From JAWXUT01 sp044426075 (GTDB lineage: Bacteria > Bacillota > Clostridia > Christensenellales > DTU072): a stretch of DNA of 27,172 nt. The stretch lies in the NCBI GenBank assembly GCA_044426075.1, contig JAWXUT010000010.1, positions 1-27,172 on the forward strand. Reading direction: 5' to 3'. The stretch's first letter is position 1. Each line of letters starts with the position of its first letter. Positions 15,654 through 23,604 of this stretch are shown in pieces. The notes beneath the pieces are model-generated. The model saw only the letters and a list, made by a program, of their open reading frames with translations, had not been told where the DNA came from and did not search any database. Made by a program: the position numbers and the translations under genes.

Positions 15654-16344
15654 ATAACATAACTCCCGTTGCTACTGATGCGTTTAATGAATTTACTGCC
15701 CCAAGCTGTGGCAATGATATTATTCCACTCGACAACTTTTTGGTTAGCGTGTGCACGCCCGAACCTTCGCCACCAATAACTATTGCAATATCTCCAGTTA
15801 AATCTGTGTCATAAACCGAACTGCCACCCATATCTGCAGCTAGCACGGTTATGCCCCTATCCACTAAATCGCGAATAACGTCGTTAATATTTGTAACTTT
15901 TGCAACTGCAACGTGACTTGCCGCCCCCGCACTTGTGCGGATAACCGTGTCATTTACACTTGCGCTGCGGTGCTTTGGCAACACAATGCCTGCGCCCCCA
16001 ACTGAATCAACTACCCTTATAACCGCACCAACATTGTGTGGGTCTTCTATGCCGTCAAGCAAAACTAATAGCAATGGATCAGTGCGTTCTGCATCTAAAA
16101 TATCTTCAATTTCTGTGTATTGAAACTCAGTTGCCACCGCCATTACGCCTTGGTGATTGTTTGATGTGCTCATTTTATCTAGCCTTGAACCGTCTTCAAA
16201 AAACACCTTAATCCTATTCTTTTTTGCCATGGCAACTATTTTTGCTATGCGAGGATTTTGCGCTGTTTTTGTCACAAGAACCTTTTCTATAGTCATCTCT
16301 CCAGAAAGTGCTTCTGTTACGGCATTTATGCCTTCTATTATCAT
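15619..16344 (-). CDS. rlmB: 23S rRNA (guanosine-2'-O-)-methyltransferase, TrmH/SpoU family
   Basis: SPOUT-fold methyltransferase. 241 aa with an N-terminal ribosomal-protein-like substrate domain (IIEGINAVTEAL) and three SpoU motifs: LDGIEDPHNVGAVIRV, AIVIGGEGSG and ISLPQLGAVNSLNASVA. The position downstream of Mini-RNase III matches rlmB in Bacillus. The start is the ATG at 16344, because AAGGAG precedes it; an ATG 21 bases upstream lacks a site. The family includes tRNA methylases, so exact substrate assignment rests on context. Confidence 0.93.
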   Translation of the reverse strand: MIIEGINAVTEALSGEMTIEKVLVTKTAQNPRIAKIVAMAKKNRIKVFFEDGSRLDKMSTSNNHQGVMAVATEFQYTEIEDILDAERTDPLLLVLLDGIEDPHNVGAVIRVVDSVGGAGIVLPKHRSASVNDTVIRTSAGAASHVAVAKVTNINDVIRDLVDRGITVLAADMGGSSVYDTDLTGDIAIVIGGEGSGVHTLTKKLSSGIISLPQLGAVNSLNASVATGVMLYEAIRQRKFKR

Positions 16345-16387
16345 TTGTGCTCCTTTACTGGGCATTTTGGATACCCATTATATGCTT

Positions 16388-16798
16388 TTAATCTTTATAT
16401 GCAATTTCTAACAATTCCCCAAGCCTTGCGCTTGCACCCGATAAATACAAGTATCCGATAAGCCCTTCAAGCCCGCTAGCAATGCGATAATCGCCAATAG
16501 ATGCGTTTTTTGCGTGCGTGTTTGTTTTGCAATTTCTGCAGCGTTTAAACACACCAAGTTCTTTTTCGGTTAAAATGTCTTGAATCTTTTTTAACGCTTT
16601 GCTTTGCGCCACCGCACTTACGTAACTTGATGTTTGGCGATGCAAAGACTCTGTTTTTGCCGTTGTAGTGGTTGCGAGTTTTACCCTAACATATAGCGTT
16701 TGCACGCCGTCACCGATAAACGATAACACGCTGGGGCTCATTAAATCCAACTCATCTTCTGTCTTGATACTGCCACTTTGTGGTAAAAATTCTTGCAT
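16388..16798 (-). CDS. mrnC: Mini-ribonuclease III
   Basis: RNase III-fold enzyme without a double-stranded RNA-binding domain; it matures 23S rRNA ends in Firmicutes. From the ATG at 16798 the protein is 136 aa, the normal length. Catalytic-box residues are visible: SFIGDGVQTLYVR (D30) and YRIASGLEGLIGYLYL (E111). An upstream in-frame ATG at 16993 would add 65 unrelated residues spanning the promoter and is rejected. The ATG follows the -10 box by only 6 bases, with no ribosome-binding site, so the message is probably leaderless. It is first in the mrnC-rlmB-sigH-ychF operon and diverges from rpmH. Confidence 0.93.
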   Translation of the reverse strand: MQEFLPQSGSIKTEDELDLMSPSVLSFIGDGVQTLYVRVKLATTTTAKTESLHRQTSSYVSAVAQSKALKKIQDILTEKELGVFKRCRNCKTNTHAKNASIGDYRIASGLEGLIGYLYLSGASARLGELLEIAYKD

Positions 16799-16804
16799 AG
16801 TTGC

Positions 16805-16833
16805 ATTATATATTATCCCCCCAAAAATATCAA
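16805..16833 (-). promoter_or_regulatory. Sigma-A promoter of mrnC-rlmB-sigH-ychF (leaderless)
   Basis: Minus strand: TTGATA (16828-16833), 17-base spacer, TATAAT (16805-16810). The predicted start site coincides with the A of the mrnC ATG at 16798. The rest of the divergent gap (16834-16997) holds no recognisable DnaA boxes. Confidence 0.75.
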
Positions 16834-16997
16834 GGATTATTTGCAAAATTGTATATTTTGATAAAAAGCCAACTGTTTTTGCAAGCAGGAAGCCGCTTTT
16901 AGGCGCATAATTTTGGTATTTTTTGCTTTTTGTATTTACTTTTTGCTTGTTTTGCGGATTTTGCACAAAAGAGTGCGCAGTTATTGCGTTCAAATGC

Positions 16998-17026
16998 TTG
17001 ACTTTTAATTTTATATATTATATAAT
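16998..17026 (+). promoter_or_regulatory. Sigma-A promoter of the rpmH operon
   Basis: TTGACT (16998-17003), 17-base spacer, TATAAT (17021-17026), 47 bases before rpmH. The spacer and -10 lie in a run of almost pure A/T. Confidence 0.9.
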
Positions 17027-17073
17027 CACATAGCTAAAATACAAAATTAAAGAAAAAATGGAGATATAAAACA

Positions 17074-17208
17074 ATGAAAAGAACTTATCAACCAAAAAAA
17101 CGTCACAAGAGCAAAGTACACGGTTTCCGCGAAAGAATGAGCACCAAAAACGGCAGAAGAGTTTTGAGCTCAAGACGCCGCAAAGGGAGAGCAGCCCTTT
17201 CAGCTTAA
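17074..17208 (+). CDS. rpmH: Large ribosomal subunit protein bL34
   Basis: A 44-residue, highly basic protein that starts MKRTYQPKKRHKSKVHGFRE and ends in an RRRKGRAALSA tail, the canonical bL34 sequence. GGAG lies about 10 bases before the ATG. It is first in the operon rpmH-rnpA-yidD-yidC-khpB-mnmE-mnmG. In most bacteria dnaA diverges from rpmH; here mrnC takes that place. A hairpin AAAGGG..CCCTTT (17182-17200) lies in its last codons, just before rnpA. Confidence 0.99.
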   Translation: MKRTYQPKKRHKSKVHGFRERMSTKNGRRVLSSRRRKGRAALSA

Positions 17209-17211
17209 TTT

Positions 17212-17550
17212 ATGCAGAAAGTTTATCGATTATCCAATAACGCCAGTTTTAACTACATATATCGCAGAGGTTCGAGTGCAAAGTCAGCCTTGCTTGTAGT
17301 CATTTTTGTTAAAGCAAATAACACAAAAGTGGGTATAAGTGTAAGCAAAAAAGTGGGCAACAGCGTTGTTAGAAGCCTAGTTAAGCGCAGAATTAAGGAG
17401 TCATTTAGGCTATTGATTCCGGCATTAACAGTAAAAGCGAACTATGTAGTGGTTGCAAGAGAAGCTTCCGCTACAGCGTCATATCATCAACTTGACGCAG
17501 AACTTAGGCGTTTATTGGTAAAAATCGGTCATCTTGCGGAGAATAAGTAA
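17212..17550 (+). CDS. rnpA: Ribonuclease P protein component
   Basis: Protein subunit of RNase P, which removes the 5' leader of pre-tRNA together with the RNA subunit. 112 aa. The RNR motif region reads KKVGNSVVRSLVKRRIKESF (46-65), and the N-terminal FNYIYRRG and VGISVSKK strands are typical. It begins 3 bases after rpmH with no separate ribosome-binding site, so translation is probably coupled. Its stop overlaps the yidD start. Confidence 0.97.
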   Translation: MQKVYRLSNNASFNYIYRRGSSAKSALLVVIFVKANNTKVGISVSKKVGNSVVRSLVKRRIKESFRLLIPALTVKANYVVVAREASATASYHQLDAELRRLLVKIGHLAENK

Positions 17551-17795
17551 TGATGAAATTTATTTGCAAGCAATTTATAGTGTTGTACAAAAAGGTGTTG
17601 TCGCCAATAATCGGCAGAGATTGTATTTATACGCCAACATGTTCGATGTACACGCTAGATGCTATCCAAAAATATGGCGCAATACGAGGTAGTTACATGG
17701 GATTCAAGCGTATAATGCGCTGTCACCCCTTCCACCGAGGCGGATTTGACCCCGTCAAAGAAAATTTGAGAGGTAGTGCTAAATGGGTACTTTAG
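17550..17795 (+). CDS. yidD: Membrane protein insertion efficiency factor YidD
   Basis: 81 aa. The family pattern CIYTPTCSMYTLDAIQKYG then GFKRIMRCHPFHRGGFDPV is complete, with the conserved cysteines and the RCHP..GGxDPV block. It is an amphipathic, membrane-associated helper of YidC. Its ATG overlaps the rnpA stop (TAATG) behind GGAG, and its end overlaps the yidC start by 13 bases. Confidence 0.97.
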   Translation: MMKFICKQFIVLYKKVLSPIIGRDCIYTPTCSMYTLDAIQKYGAIRGSYMGFKRIMRCHPFHRGGFDPVKENLRGSAKWVL

Positions 17796-18853
17796 TTTTA
17801 GCGACAGAGTTAAATTTTGTCGGCAAACTTATATATGATTATTTATATCAATGGGTTTTAGGTTGGGGTTCCAACTTTGAGCTAATTGGCGCATTCGGAA
17901 TAACGGTTATATTATTTACAATATTTTTGAAGATACTAGTATTGCCAATGGATGTATGGCAAAAGACGTTGTCACGCAAAAACACATTAAAAATGGAAAT
18001 AATGAAGCCCGCTCTAGACAAAGCTGCAAAGCAATGCGGAGAAAACAAAGAGCTTCTAATGCAAAAGCAAAGGGCAATTTATAAAGAACACGGATACAGT
18101 GCATTTAGCGCATGTTTGCCAAGTTTGATATCACTTGCAATATTTATGGTAGTTTTCAGTGGATTCAATAGTGCAGTTAAGTTTGAAAACAGCACAACAT
18201 TTGATGAATTATCCGCAGTTTATGATGCAGCGTACGAAAGTGCGGTTACAGAATACACAGCAGACGGCAGTTATGCTAGCACAGAAGTAGTTGTTATGGC
18301 GGTTGAGTCAGCAGAGGCGGCGGTTCTTGAAGCATACGAACCAGAGAAATTCTTGTTAACTAAAAACATCTTTATGTCAGATACGTGGGCAAATCCTATT
18401 CCAACAGTATCCGATTACACGGGCACAGGGCTTGGTAAGTTGGGCATAACAGATATGGATTCTACAACATACAACCGCGTTATGGGTGTAATTGAAGAAT
18501 ACTACAACTATAATGAAGACGGCGACAGTGTTTGGAACGGATATTTGATATTGCCAATATTGAGTTTCTTATTGAGTATAGTATCAACTCGCCTAATCAA
18601 ACAACCAGAGCAACCAGCAGTAGCTGGTCAAACAGAAGAGCAACAAAAAGCTCAACAAAATCAAACAAAAATGATGACCTATATGATGCCACTTATGATG
18701 GGTGTATTTGCACTATTCTATAGCACGGCGTTTACATTATATATGGTTGTAAGTAACTTATTCAGCACCACATTCAATTTACTATTCAATTTAGTAACCA
18801 AAAAGAAAGATGCTGAAGCTAAAGATAAGCGATTGTCAACAACAATCAAATAG
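17783..18853 (+). CDS. yidC: YidC/Oxa1-family membrane protein insertase with enlarged outer loop
   Basis: Inserts and folds membrane proteins with or without Sec. 356 aa. The conserved membrane segments are at about 35-55, 110-130, 253-271, 300-318 and 320-338. The cytoplasmic hairpin (56-108, with SRKNTLKMEIMKPALDKAA) is normal. There is no lipobox at the N-terminus. The outside loop between the second and third segments is unusually long, about 120 acidic residues (131-252) with many A, E and Y, instead of a few tens. The cytoplasmic linker (272-299) is Q/E-rich. Context (yidD, khpB) is canonical. Confidence 0.95.
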   Translation: MGTLVLATELNFVGKLIYDYLYQWVLGWGSNFELIGAFGITVILFTIFLKILVLPMDVWQKTLSRKNTLKMEIMKPALDKAAKQCGENKELLMQKQRAIYKEHGYSAFSACLPSLISLAIFMVVFSGFNSAVKFENSTTFDELSAVYDAAYESAVTEYTADGSYASTEVVVMAVESAEAAVLEAYEPEKFLLTKNIFMSDTWANPIPTVSDYTGTGLGKLGITDMDSTTYNRVMGVIEEYYNYNEDGDSVWNGYLILPILSFLLSIVSTRLIKQPEQPAVAGQTEEQQKAQQNQTKMMTYMMPLMMGVFALFYSTAFTLYMVVSNLFSTTFNLLFNLVTKKKDAEAKDKRLSTTIK

Positions 18854-18861
18854 GAGAAACA

Positions 18862-19896
18862 ATGAGTATTAATAAATACACCGATTCTACAATAGAATCA
18901 GCAATTCAAAAAGGTTTAAAAGACTTGGGTCTAACTTTAGAAGAAGTTGACGTAACCGTATTAAAAGCAGGTGGCATATTTTCTAAACCTTGCGTGCAAC
19001 TAACAAAAAAAGAAGTAGTTGTAGCTGAAACACCAGTTATCGCAGAAGAAGCAGAGGTTGTTTCAGAAGTTGTTGAAGAAGCAGTTGTTGAAGAAGTAGT
19101 TGCTGAAGAGAAACCCGCTTACAAAAAAAGTGCACCAAGGCACGAAAAACGCGAGTTGACCGATGCAGAAAAACAACACGTTGCAGAAGTTGCAGAAAAC
19201 AGCCGTTCATTTGTAGATATTTTGATGGGCTACATCAATCCGGGCGCAAGTGTAACCTACAACATAATTGATGATGAAATTTGTATTGATATCGAAGGCG
19301 AAGGCGCGGGCAAGATTATCGGTTACAGAGGAGAAACTCTAGAGGCTCTTCAATATGTAACACTAGTTTGCTGCAATAAGCAAGAACAATCTTATATCCG
19401 TTATAATATGGATGCAAATGGTTACAGAAAAAAGAGAAAAGAAACACTTACAGCTCTTGCACGCAGATTGGCAAGAAAGGCAGCGCAAACCAGTTCTTCA
19501 ATTGAGCTTGAACCAATGAGCCCACTTGAAAGACGCATAATTCACACCGCTTTAGCAGAAGACACTTTTGTTAAAACAGAGTCAGCGGGTGAAGGCAAGT
19601 TCCGCCACGTAGTAATTGTTCCTAACCGCAAAAATAACAATCGCGACCGCAGAAACGGTGGTTACAACAACCGTGACCGTGGCGACCGCAGAAACAATAG
19701 GCGCGACTATAGCAGCAATTCTGATTCTGCACCACGCGAATATGTTAATAAATATGATCAACCAGATCCAGTATATGTTCCAAAACCAGAAGTTGAAGAA
19801 GTGCCAGCTGAAGTAACTTTTGGCACAACAAGCGACTTCCGCAAAAAAGGTGCGGGCAAAACTCGCAGTTTTGGGGCAAAAAATAAGAGATTTTAA
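18862..19896 (+). CDS. khpB: KhpB (Jag/EloR) RNA-binding protein with an arginine/asparagine-rich tail
   Basis: RNA-binding protein that works with KhpA in cell-elongation control in Gram-positives. Domains: Jag-N (1-50), an acidic V/E-rich linker (51-85), KH (about 125-200, GxxG loop IIGYRGETLEAL), and R3H (about 220-253, PLERRIIHTALAED). At 344 aa it is longer than usual. Residues 256-290 are a low-complexity stretch of R, N, D, G and Y (NRDRRNGGYNNRDRGDRR), resembling RGG-type RNA-binding tails, followed by an acidic and then basic end. AGGAG precedes the ATG, and the stop overlaps the mnmE ATG by one base. Confidence 0.95.
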   Translation: MSINKYTDSTIESAIQKGLKDLGLTLEEVDVTVLKAGGIFSKPCVQLTKKEVVVAETPVIAEEAEVVSEVVEEAVVEEVVAEEKPAYKKSAPRHEKRELTDAEKQHVAEVAENSRSFVDILMGYINPGASVTYNIIDDEICIDIEGEGAGKIIGYRGETLEALQYVTLVCCNKQEQSYIRYNMDANGYRKKRKETLTALARRLARKAAQTSSSIELEPMSPLERRIIHTALAEDTFVKTESAGEGKFRHVVIVPNRKNNNRDRRNGGYNNRDRGDRRNNRRDYSSNSDSAPREYVNKYDQPDPVYVPKPEVEEVPAEVTFGTTSDFRKKGAGKTRSFGAKNKRF

Positions 19897-21224
19897 TGAG
19901 TGATATCATAGTAGCACCCGCAACTTCTGTTGCTACAAGTGGCGCTGTTGGTATCGTAAGGCTTTCAGGTGAAGGCGCGTTAGATATTGCAAGCAAGGTT
20001 TTTTCTAGTAAAGAACTTGATTTTGCAAACATCACACCACGCACCCTTTATCTTGGCAAACTATCTACAAATAATTTTAATGATAAGGCGTTTTGTGTTT
20101 TCTACAAGGCGCCTAAGTCATACACTGGCGAAGATATGATTGAGTTCCACACACACGGAGGCACCGCAATTATGCAAGGGGTTATCCGCAAATTGGTGGC
20201 ACTTGGTGCGCGCCCCGCACACGCTGGTGAGTTTACTAAGCGTGCATTTTTAAACAACAAAATGTCACTTGATGAAGCGGAGGGCGTTGCCGATATAATT
20301 TCTGCTGAAAGTGAAGCGCAAATCAACCAAGCCTATCGTATGATAAGTGGTGATATTAGTCGCGGAATAAATGCAATTTGCGATATGTTGTTAACGGCGT
20401 CTGCAAATTTAGAAGTTGTGCTTGATTATCCCGAAGAGTTAGGTGAAGATACCCAAACTCCCACATATGATATAATAAATGAGGCGCTTGCTAAGATTAA
20501 AGCGTTGCTAAATGGCGCATCAAATAGGCGATACATACAGCAAGGCATAACCATAGCTTTAGCGGGGTTACCTAACGTAGGCAAATCTAGTCTTATGAAC
20601 GCGCTATTAAATGATGAGCGCGCAATTGTAACAGAAATTGCCGGAACCACGCGTGACACTTTGCGTGAGCATATGGAAATTGAGGGTGTAAAAGTCAACC
20701 TTATAGACACCGCGGGCATTAGGCAAAGCGACGATGTTGTTGAAAAAATAGGCATTGATAGGGCGAAATCCGCCATTGATTCTGCCGACCTTGTGTTGTT
20801 TATTGCAGACTTAACACAGCCATTTTCTGCTGAAGAAGAGCGCATTTTGCAAGACACAGCGCACAAACCTCGCATAATTATTGGCAACAAGTGTGACAAT
20901 ATGCAATTTGAGCGCACAGTGGATATTCAAATTAGTGCAAAAAATATGATAAATATAACTGAACTTGTATCTATTATAACCCAAAAAGTGGATATCGCAG
21001 CCGCATCAAGTGGTGCAGTTATTACGCGCGATAGGCATATTCATTCACTACAAGTTGCAGAAAAATCACTTGAAGAGGCGCTTGCGCACTTTGGTGTAAT
21101 TACGCTAGATTGCACCATTGTAGATTTAAAAACCGCATATCGTGCATTGTGCGACATAACGGGCTACGATGTTGATGAGAGCGTTGTAGAGGAAATATTC
21201 TCAAAATTCTGCGTTGGCAAATAG
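19896..21224 (+). CDS. mnmE: tRNA modification GTPase MnmE
   Basis: With MnmG it installs the (carboxymethyl)aminomethyl group at U34 of certain tRNAs. 442 aa. An N-terminal tetrahydrofolate-binding domain (1-118) and a helical domain surround a GTPase: P-loop GLPNVGKSS (224-232), switch TTRD (251-254) and DTAG (271-274). The protein ends in the catalytic CVGK motif (439-442), the form of C(I/L/V)GK. The start overlaps the khpB stop (TAATG). Confidence 0.98.
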   Translation: MSDIIVAPATSVATSGAVGIVRLSGEGALDIASKVFSSKELDFANITPRTLYLGKLSTNNFNDKAFCVFYKAPKSYTGEDMIEFHTHGGTAIMQGVIRKLVALGARPAHAGEFTKRAFLNNKMSLDEAEGVADIISAESEAQINQAYRMISGDISRGINAICDMLLTASANLEVVLDYPEELGEDTQTPTYDIINEALAKIKALLNGASNRRYIQQGITIALAGLPNVGKSSLMNALLNDERAIVTEIAGTTRDTLREHMEIEGVKVNLIDTAGIRQSDDVVEKIGIDRAKSAIDSADLVLFIADLTQPFSAEEERILQDTAHKPRIIIGNKCDNMQFERTVDIQISAKNMINITELVSIITQKVDIAAASSGAVITRDRHIHSLQVAEKSLEEALAHFGVITLDCTIVDLKTAYRALCDITGYDVDESVVEEIFSKFCVGK

Positions 21225-21246
21225 TCAAACAATATATATGGTGCTT

Positions 21247-23091
21247 ATGAACAAAAAATATGATGCAATTGTAATTGGTGCAGGGCACGCTGGTGTTGAA
21301 TCGGCGGTGGCACTTGCAAAACTCGGCAAAAACACACTGCTTTTGTCGCTTTCTTTAGATGCCGTTTCATTTATGGCGTGCAACCCAAATATTGGCGGAA
21401 CCGCTAAAGGCCACCTTGTAAAAGAAATTGATGCGTTGGGCGGAGCAATGGGCATTATGGCGGATAAAGCAACCATACAAACGCGTATGTTGAACCTTGC
21501 TAACGGCGCAGCGGTGCATAGTTTGCGGAACCAAGTAGACAAAAATTTATATCACCGATTGATGAAATCTATGCTAGAAGAAACTGCAAACCTCACTCTT
21601 TTAGAGGGCGAAGCCAAAGAAATTCTAGTTGAAAATAACCGCGTAGTTGGCATAAAAACCGGCTTAGGTGCAACGTACACTGCGGGTGCAATTGTGCTTG
21701 CAACGGGTGTGTATTTAGATGCAGAAATTATAATTGGTGACTATGTTAGACCAACTGGGCCAAACGGCTTTATGCGCAGCAGTGGGCTTACAAAAAACCT
21801 TATTGATTTAGGATTAGATATCCGCAGATTTAAAACGGGAACTCCACCTCGCATACTTTCAAAGTCAGTTAATTATGATGTTTTGGAACCCCAATATGGC
21901 GATAAAGGTATCCCAAAATTCAGTTATATGACAGATGGCGAAGTTCGCAACGACCACCCTTGTTACTTAACTTACACCAATTTAACAACACACGATATAA
22001 TACTTTCAAACCTAGACCGCTCCCCAATTTACAATGGTTCTATTGGTGGTGTGGGGCCTAGATATTGTCCTTCAATTGAAACCAAAGTAGTGCGTTTTAA
22101 AGACAAAGAAAGGCATCAAATATTCATTGAACCAGAGGGTGCAGACACCACAGAAATGTACATACAAGGGTTATCAACATCTTTGCCATATGACATTCAA
22201 GAAGAAATGGTGCACTCTGTTGTAGGGCTAGAAAATGCTGTTATCACAAGATACGGATATGCAATAGAATATGATTCAATAAATCCCACCGAGCTATCCC
22301 CCACACTAGCAACAAAAAAAATAGCGGGGCTATATTGTGCGGGACAAATAAACGGCAGCAGTGGTTATGAAGAAGCCGCCGCGCAAGGTCTTGTTGCGGG
22401 CATAAATGCAGCAATGTATCTTGACAACAAAGAGCAAGTTATATTTGCGCGAAGCACCTCTTACATCGGCGTGCTTATTGATGATTTAGTTACAAAGGGC
22501 ACAAACGAGCCATACAGAATGATGACTTCCCGTGCAGAACACCGCCTATATTTGCGCCAAGATAACGCAGATGTTCGTTTGACCCCTATTGGGCGCGAAA
22601 TCGGGTTGGTAGATGACGCGCGCTATGAAGTTTTCACCTCTCGCATAGCCGAAGTTGAGGCAATCAAGGCAAAATTATCCGTTGGATATTCACCCGCCAC
22701 CGTTTCTTCCGCCTTTACTGCAAAAAATGAACCCGTGCCAAAAGCTGGCATCACCGCGCGTGACATTTTAAAGCGAAGCGGGCTAAACTACAGCGACTTA
22801 GTTGCAATTGATCCAACTTTTGCAGAGTTTGCAACCGAATCCCTCTCTCGCGTAGAAATAGAAATCAAATATGAAGGCTATCTTGTAAAAGAAGCAAAAG
22901 CTATCCGCGACGCAAGTAAAATGGAAAATATGCGCCTCCCCGCAGACCTAGACTATTCAAAAATAGCAGGGCTCCGCCTAGAAGCACAGCAGAAATTAAG
23001 CGAAATCGCACCTCTAACACTCGCCCAAGCCGCCCGTATTAGTGGCGTGACGCCCGCAGATATCACCGTCTTACTATTAAAAACCCGGTAA
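21247..23091 (+). CDS. mnmG: tRNA uridine-34 5-carboxymethylaminomethyl synthesis enzyme MnmG (GidA)
   Basis: FAD-dependent partner of MnmE. 614 aa from the ATG at 21247. The FAD-binding motif GAGHAGVE is at 11-18, followed by MACNPNIGGTAKGHLVKEID, RRFKTGTPPRI, GLYCAGQINGSSGYEEAAAQ and SRAEHRLYLRQDNADVR, all family signatures. The start is ambiguous: an ATG 9 bases upstream (21238) is possible, but 21247 gives the usual MxxKYDAIVIG opening. The stop codon lies inside the left arm of a 13-bp inverted repeat (23088-23100 with 23348-23360). rsmG, the usual next gene, is absent here. Confidence 0.97.
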   Translation: MNKKYDAIVIGAGHAGVESAVALAKLGKNTLLLSLSLDAVSFMACNPNIGGTAKGHLVKEIDALGGAMGIMADKATIQTRMLNLANGAAVHSLRNQVDKNLYHRLMKSMLEETANLTLLEGEAKEILVENNRVVGIKTGLGATYTAGAIVLATGVYLDAEIIIGDYVRPTGPNGFMRSSGLTKNLIDLGLDIRRFKTGTPPRILSKSVNYDVLEPQYGDKGIPKFSYMTDGEVRNDHPCYLTYTNLTTHDIILSNLDRSPIYNGSIGGVGPRYCPSIETKVVRFKDKERHQIFIEPEGADTTEMYIQGLSTSLPYDIQEEMVHSVVGLENAVITRYGYAIEYDSINPTELSPTLATKKIAGLYCAGQINGSSGYEEAAAQGLVAGINAAMYLDNKEQVIFARSTSYIGVLIDDLVTKGTNEPYRMMTSRAEHRLYLRQDNADVRLTPIGREIGLVDDARYEVFTSRIAEVEAIKAKLSVGYSPATVSSAFTAKNEPVPKAGITARDILKRSGLNYSDLVAIDPTFAEFATESLSRVEIEIKYEGYLVKEAKAIRDASKMENMRLPADLDYSKIAGLRLEAQQKLSEIAPLTLAQAARISGVTPADITVLLLKTR

Positions 23092-23360
23092 AAAGGCATA
23101 TATCACGCACACAACTTTACGAGCGCCCAATTTTAAAAATTCAAAAGTTACTTATACATTAGGATTTTTAAAATTGGGCGTTCGCTTCATTGTGCACGCA
23201 ATAATATGTGAAGCAGAGAGAAAGCGCACGAAGTGCATTTTCACGGGGCTGAGCATTTTATATACGAGGAAGTCACAAGCGTAGCTTGTGGAAGAGCGTC
23301 AGCTCAAAATATTTGCTTGCAAATATTTTAACTTCCGAACGTCTATCTATGCCTTTTTAC
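23088..23360 (+). repeat. Structured element A: hairpin, conserved core and cloverleaf
   Basis: No protein gene. The ends GTAAAAAGGCATA (23088-23100) and TATGCCTTTTTAC (23348-23360) are perfect 13-bp inverted repeats, the right one ending in T, so the whole may act as a large terminator of the mnmG operon. Inside is a 21-bp hairpin (23120-23140 with 23164-23184), then a 33-bp core (23210-23242) with GCAC-GAA-GTGC. A cloverleaf follows: outer stem GGAAGT/ACTTCC (23268-23273, 23331-23336) enclosing three arms, CACAAGC-gta-GCTTGTG, GAGC-gtca-GCTC and AAAATATTTGC-tt-GCAAATATTTT, placed almost end to end. The 15-base start CATATATCACGCACA and the core recur in element B. Confidence 0.75.
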
Positions 23361-23414
23361 ATTTCTTTTAATGTAGTTTAGCAGTAAGAATAAGTGTTAG
23401 TTCTTTGCATACGC

Positions 23415-23604
23415 CATATATCACGCACAAAAAAGCATTCCATTCTTGGGTTGCTTTTTTAAGTAATATTATATGAAGCAGAGAGAAAGCGCACGAAGTG
23501 CATTTTCGGACAGCTGAGTGTAATATATCGGTGCTATTGCTAGATTTATCTAGCCAAATGCTTGCATTTGTAGATTTGTCAACTTGTTGATAAATCAATA
23601 GTAC
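23415..23604 (+). repeat. Structured element B: same architecture as element A
   Basis: It starts with the same 15 bases CATATATCACGCACA (23415-23429). A different hairpin follows (AAAAAAGCA..TGCTTTTTT, about 23430-23460, with a T run), then the identical 33-bp core (23475-23507), then CTGAG. The cloverleaf at 23531-23604 has outer stem GTGCTATT/AATAGTAC and three arms: CTAGAT-tt-ATCTAG, CAAATGC-tt-GCATTTG and GATTTGTCAAC-tt-GTTGATAAATC. The arm sequences are unrelated to those of element A, but number, packing and the 11-bp third arm agree. No protein gene is seen. Confidence 0.72.

Noticed and set aside
16799..16993. 65-residue N-terminal extension of Mini-RNase III
   Set aside because: It would contain the -35/-10 promoter and make the protein far longer than the family; the conserved domain starts after 16798.
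16799..17073. Possible oriC between mrnC and rpmH
   Set aside because: The position is right for many bacteria and AT-rich, but I found no DnaA boxes and dnaA is absent. A single perfect TGTGGATAA at 15201-15209 lies within sigH and is not clustered.
23368..23598. 76-aa leftward frame in the region after mnmG
   Set aside because: It overlaps element B and its hairpins, has no ribosome-binding site or family resemblance, and is best explained by the repeats.
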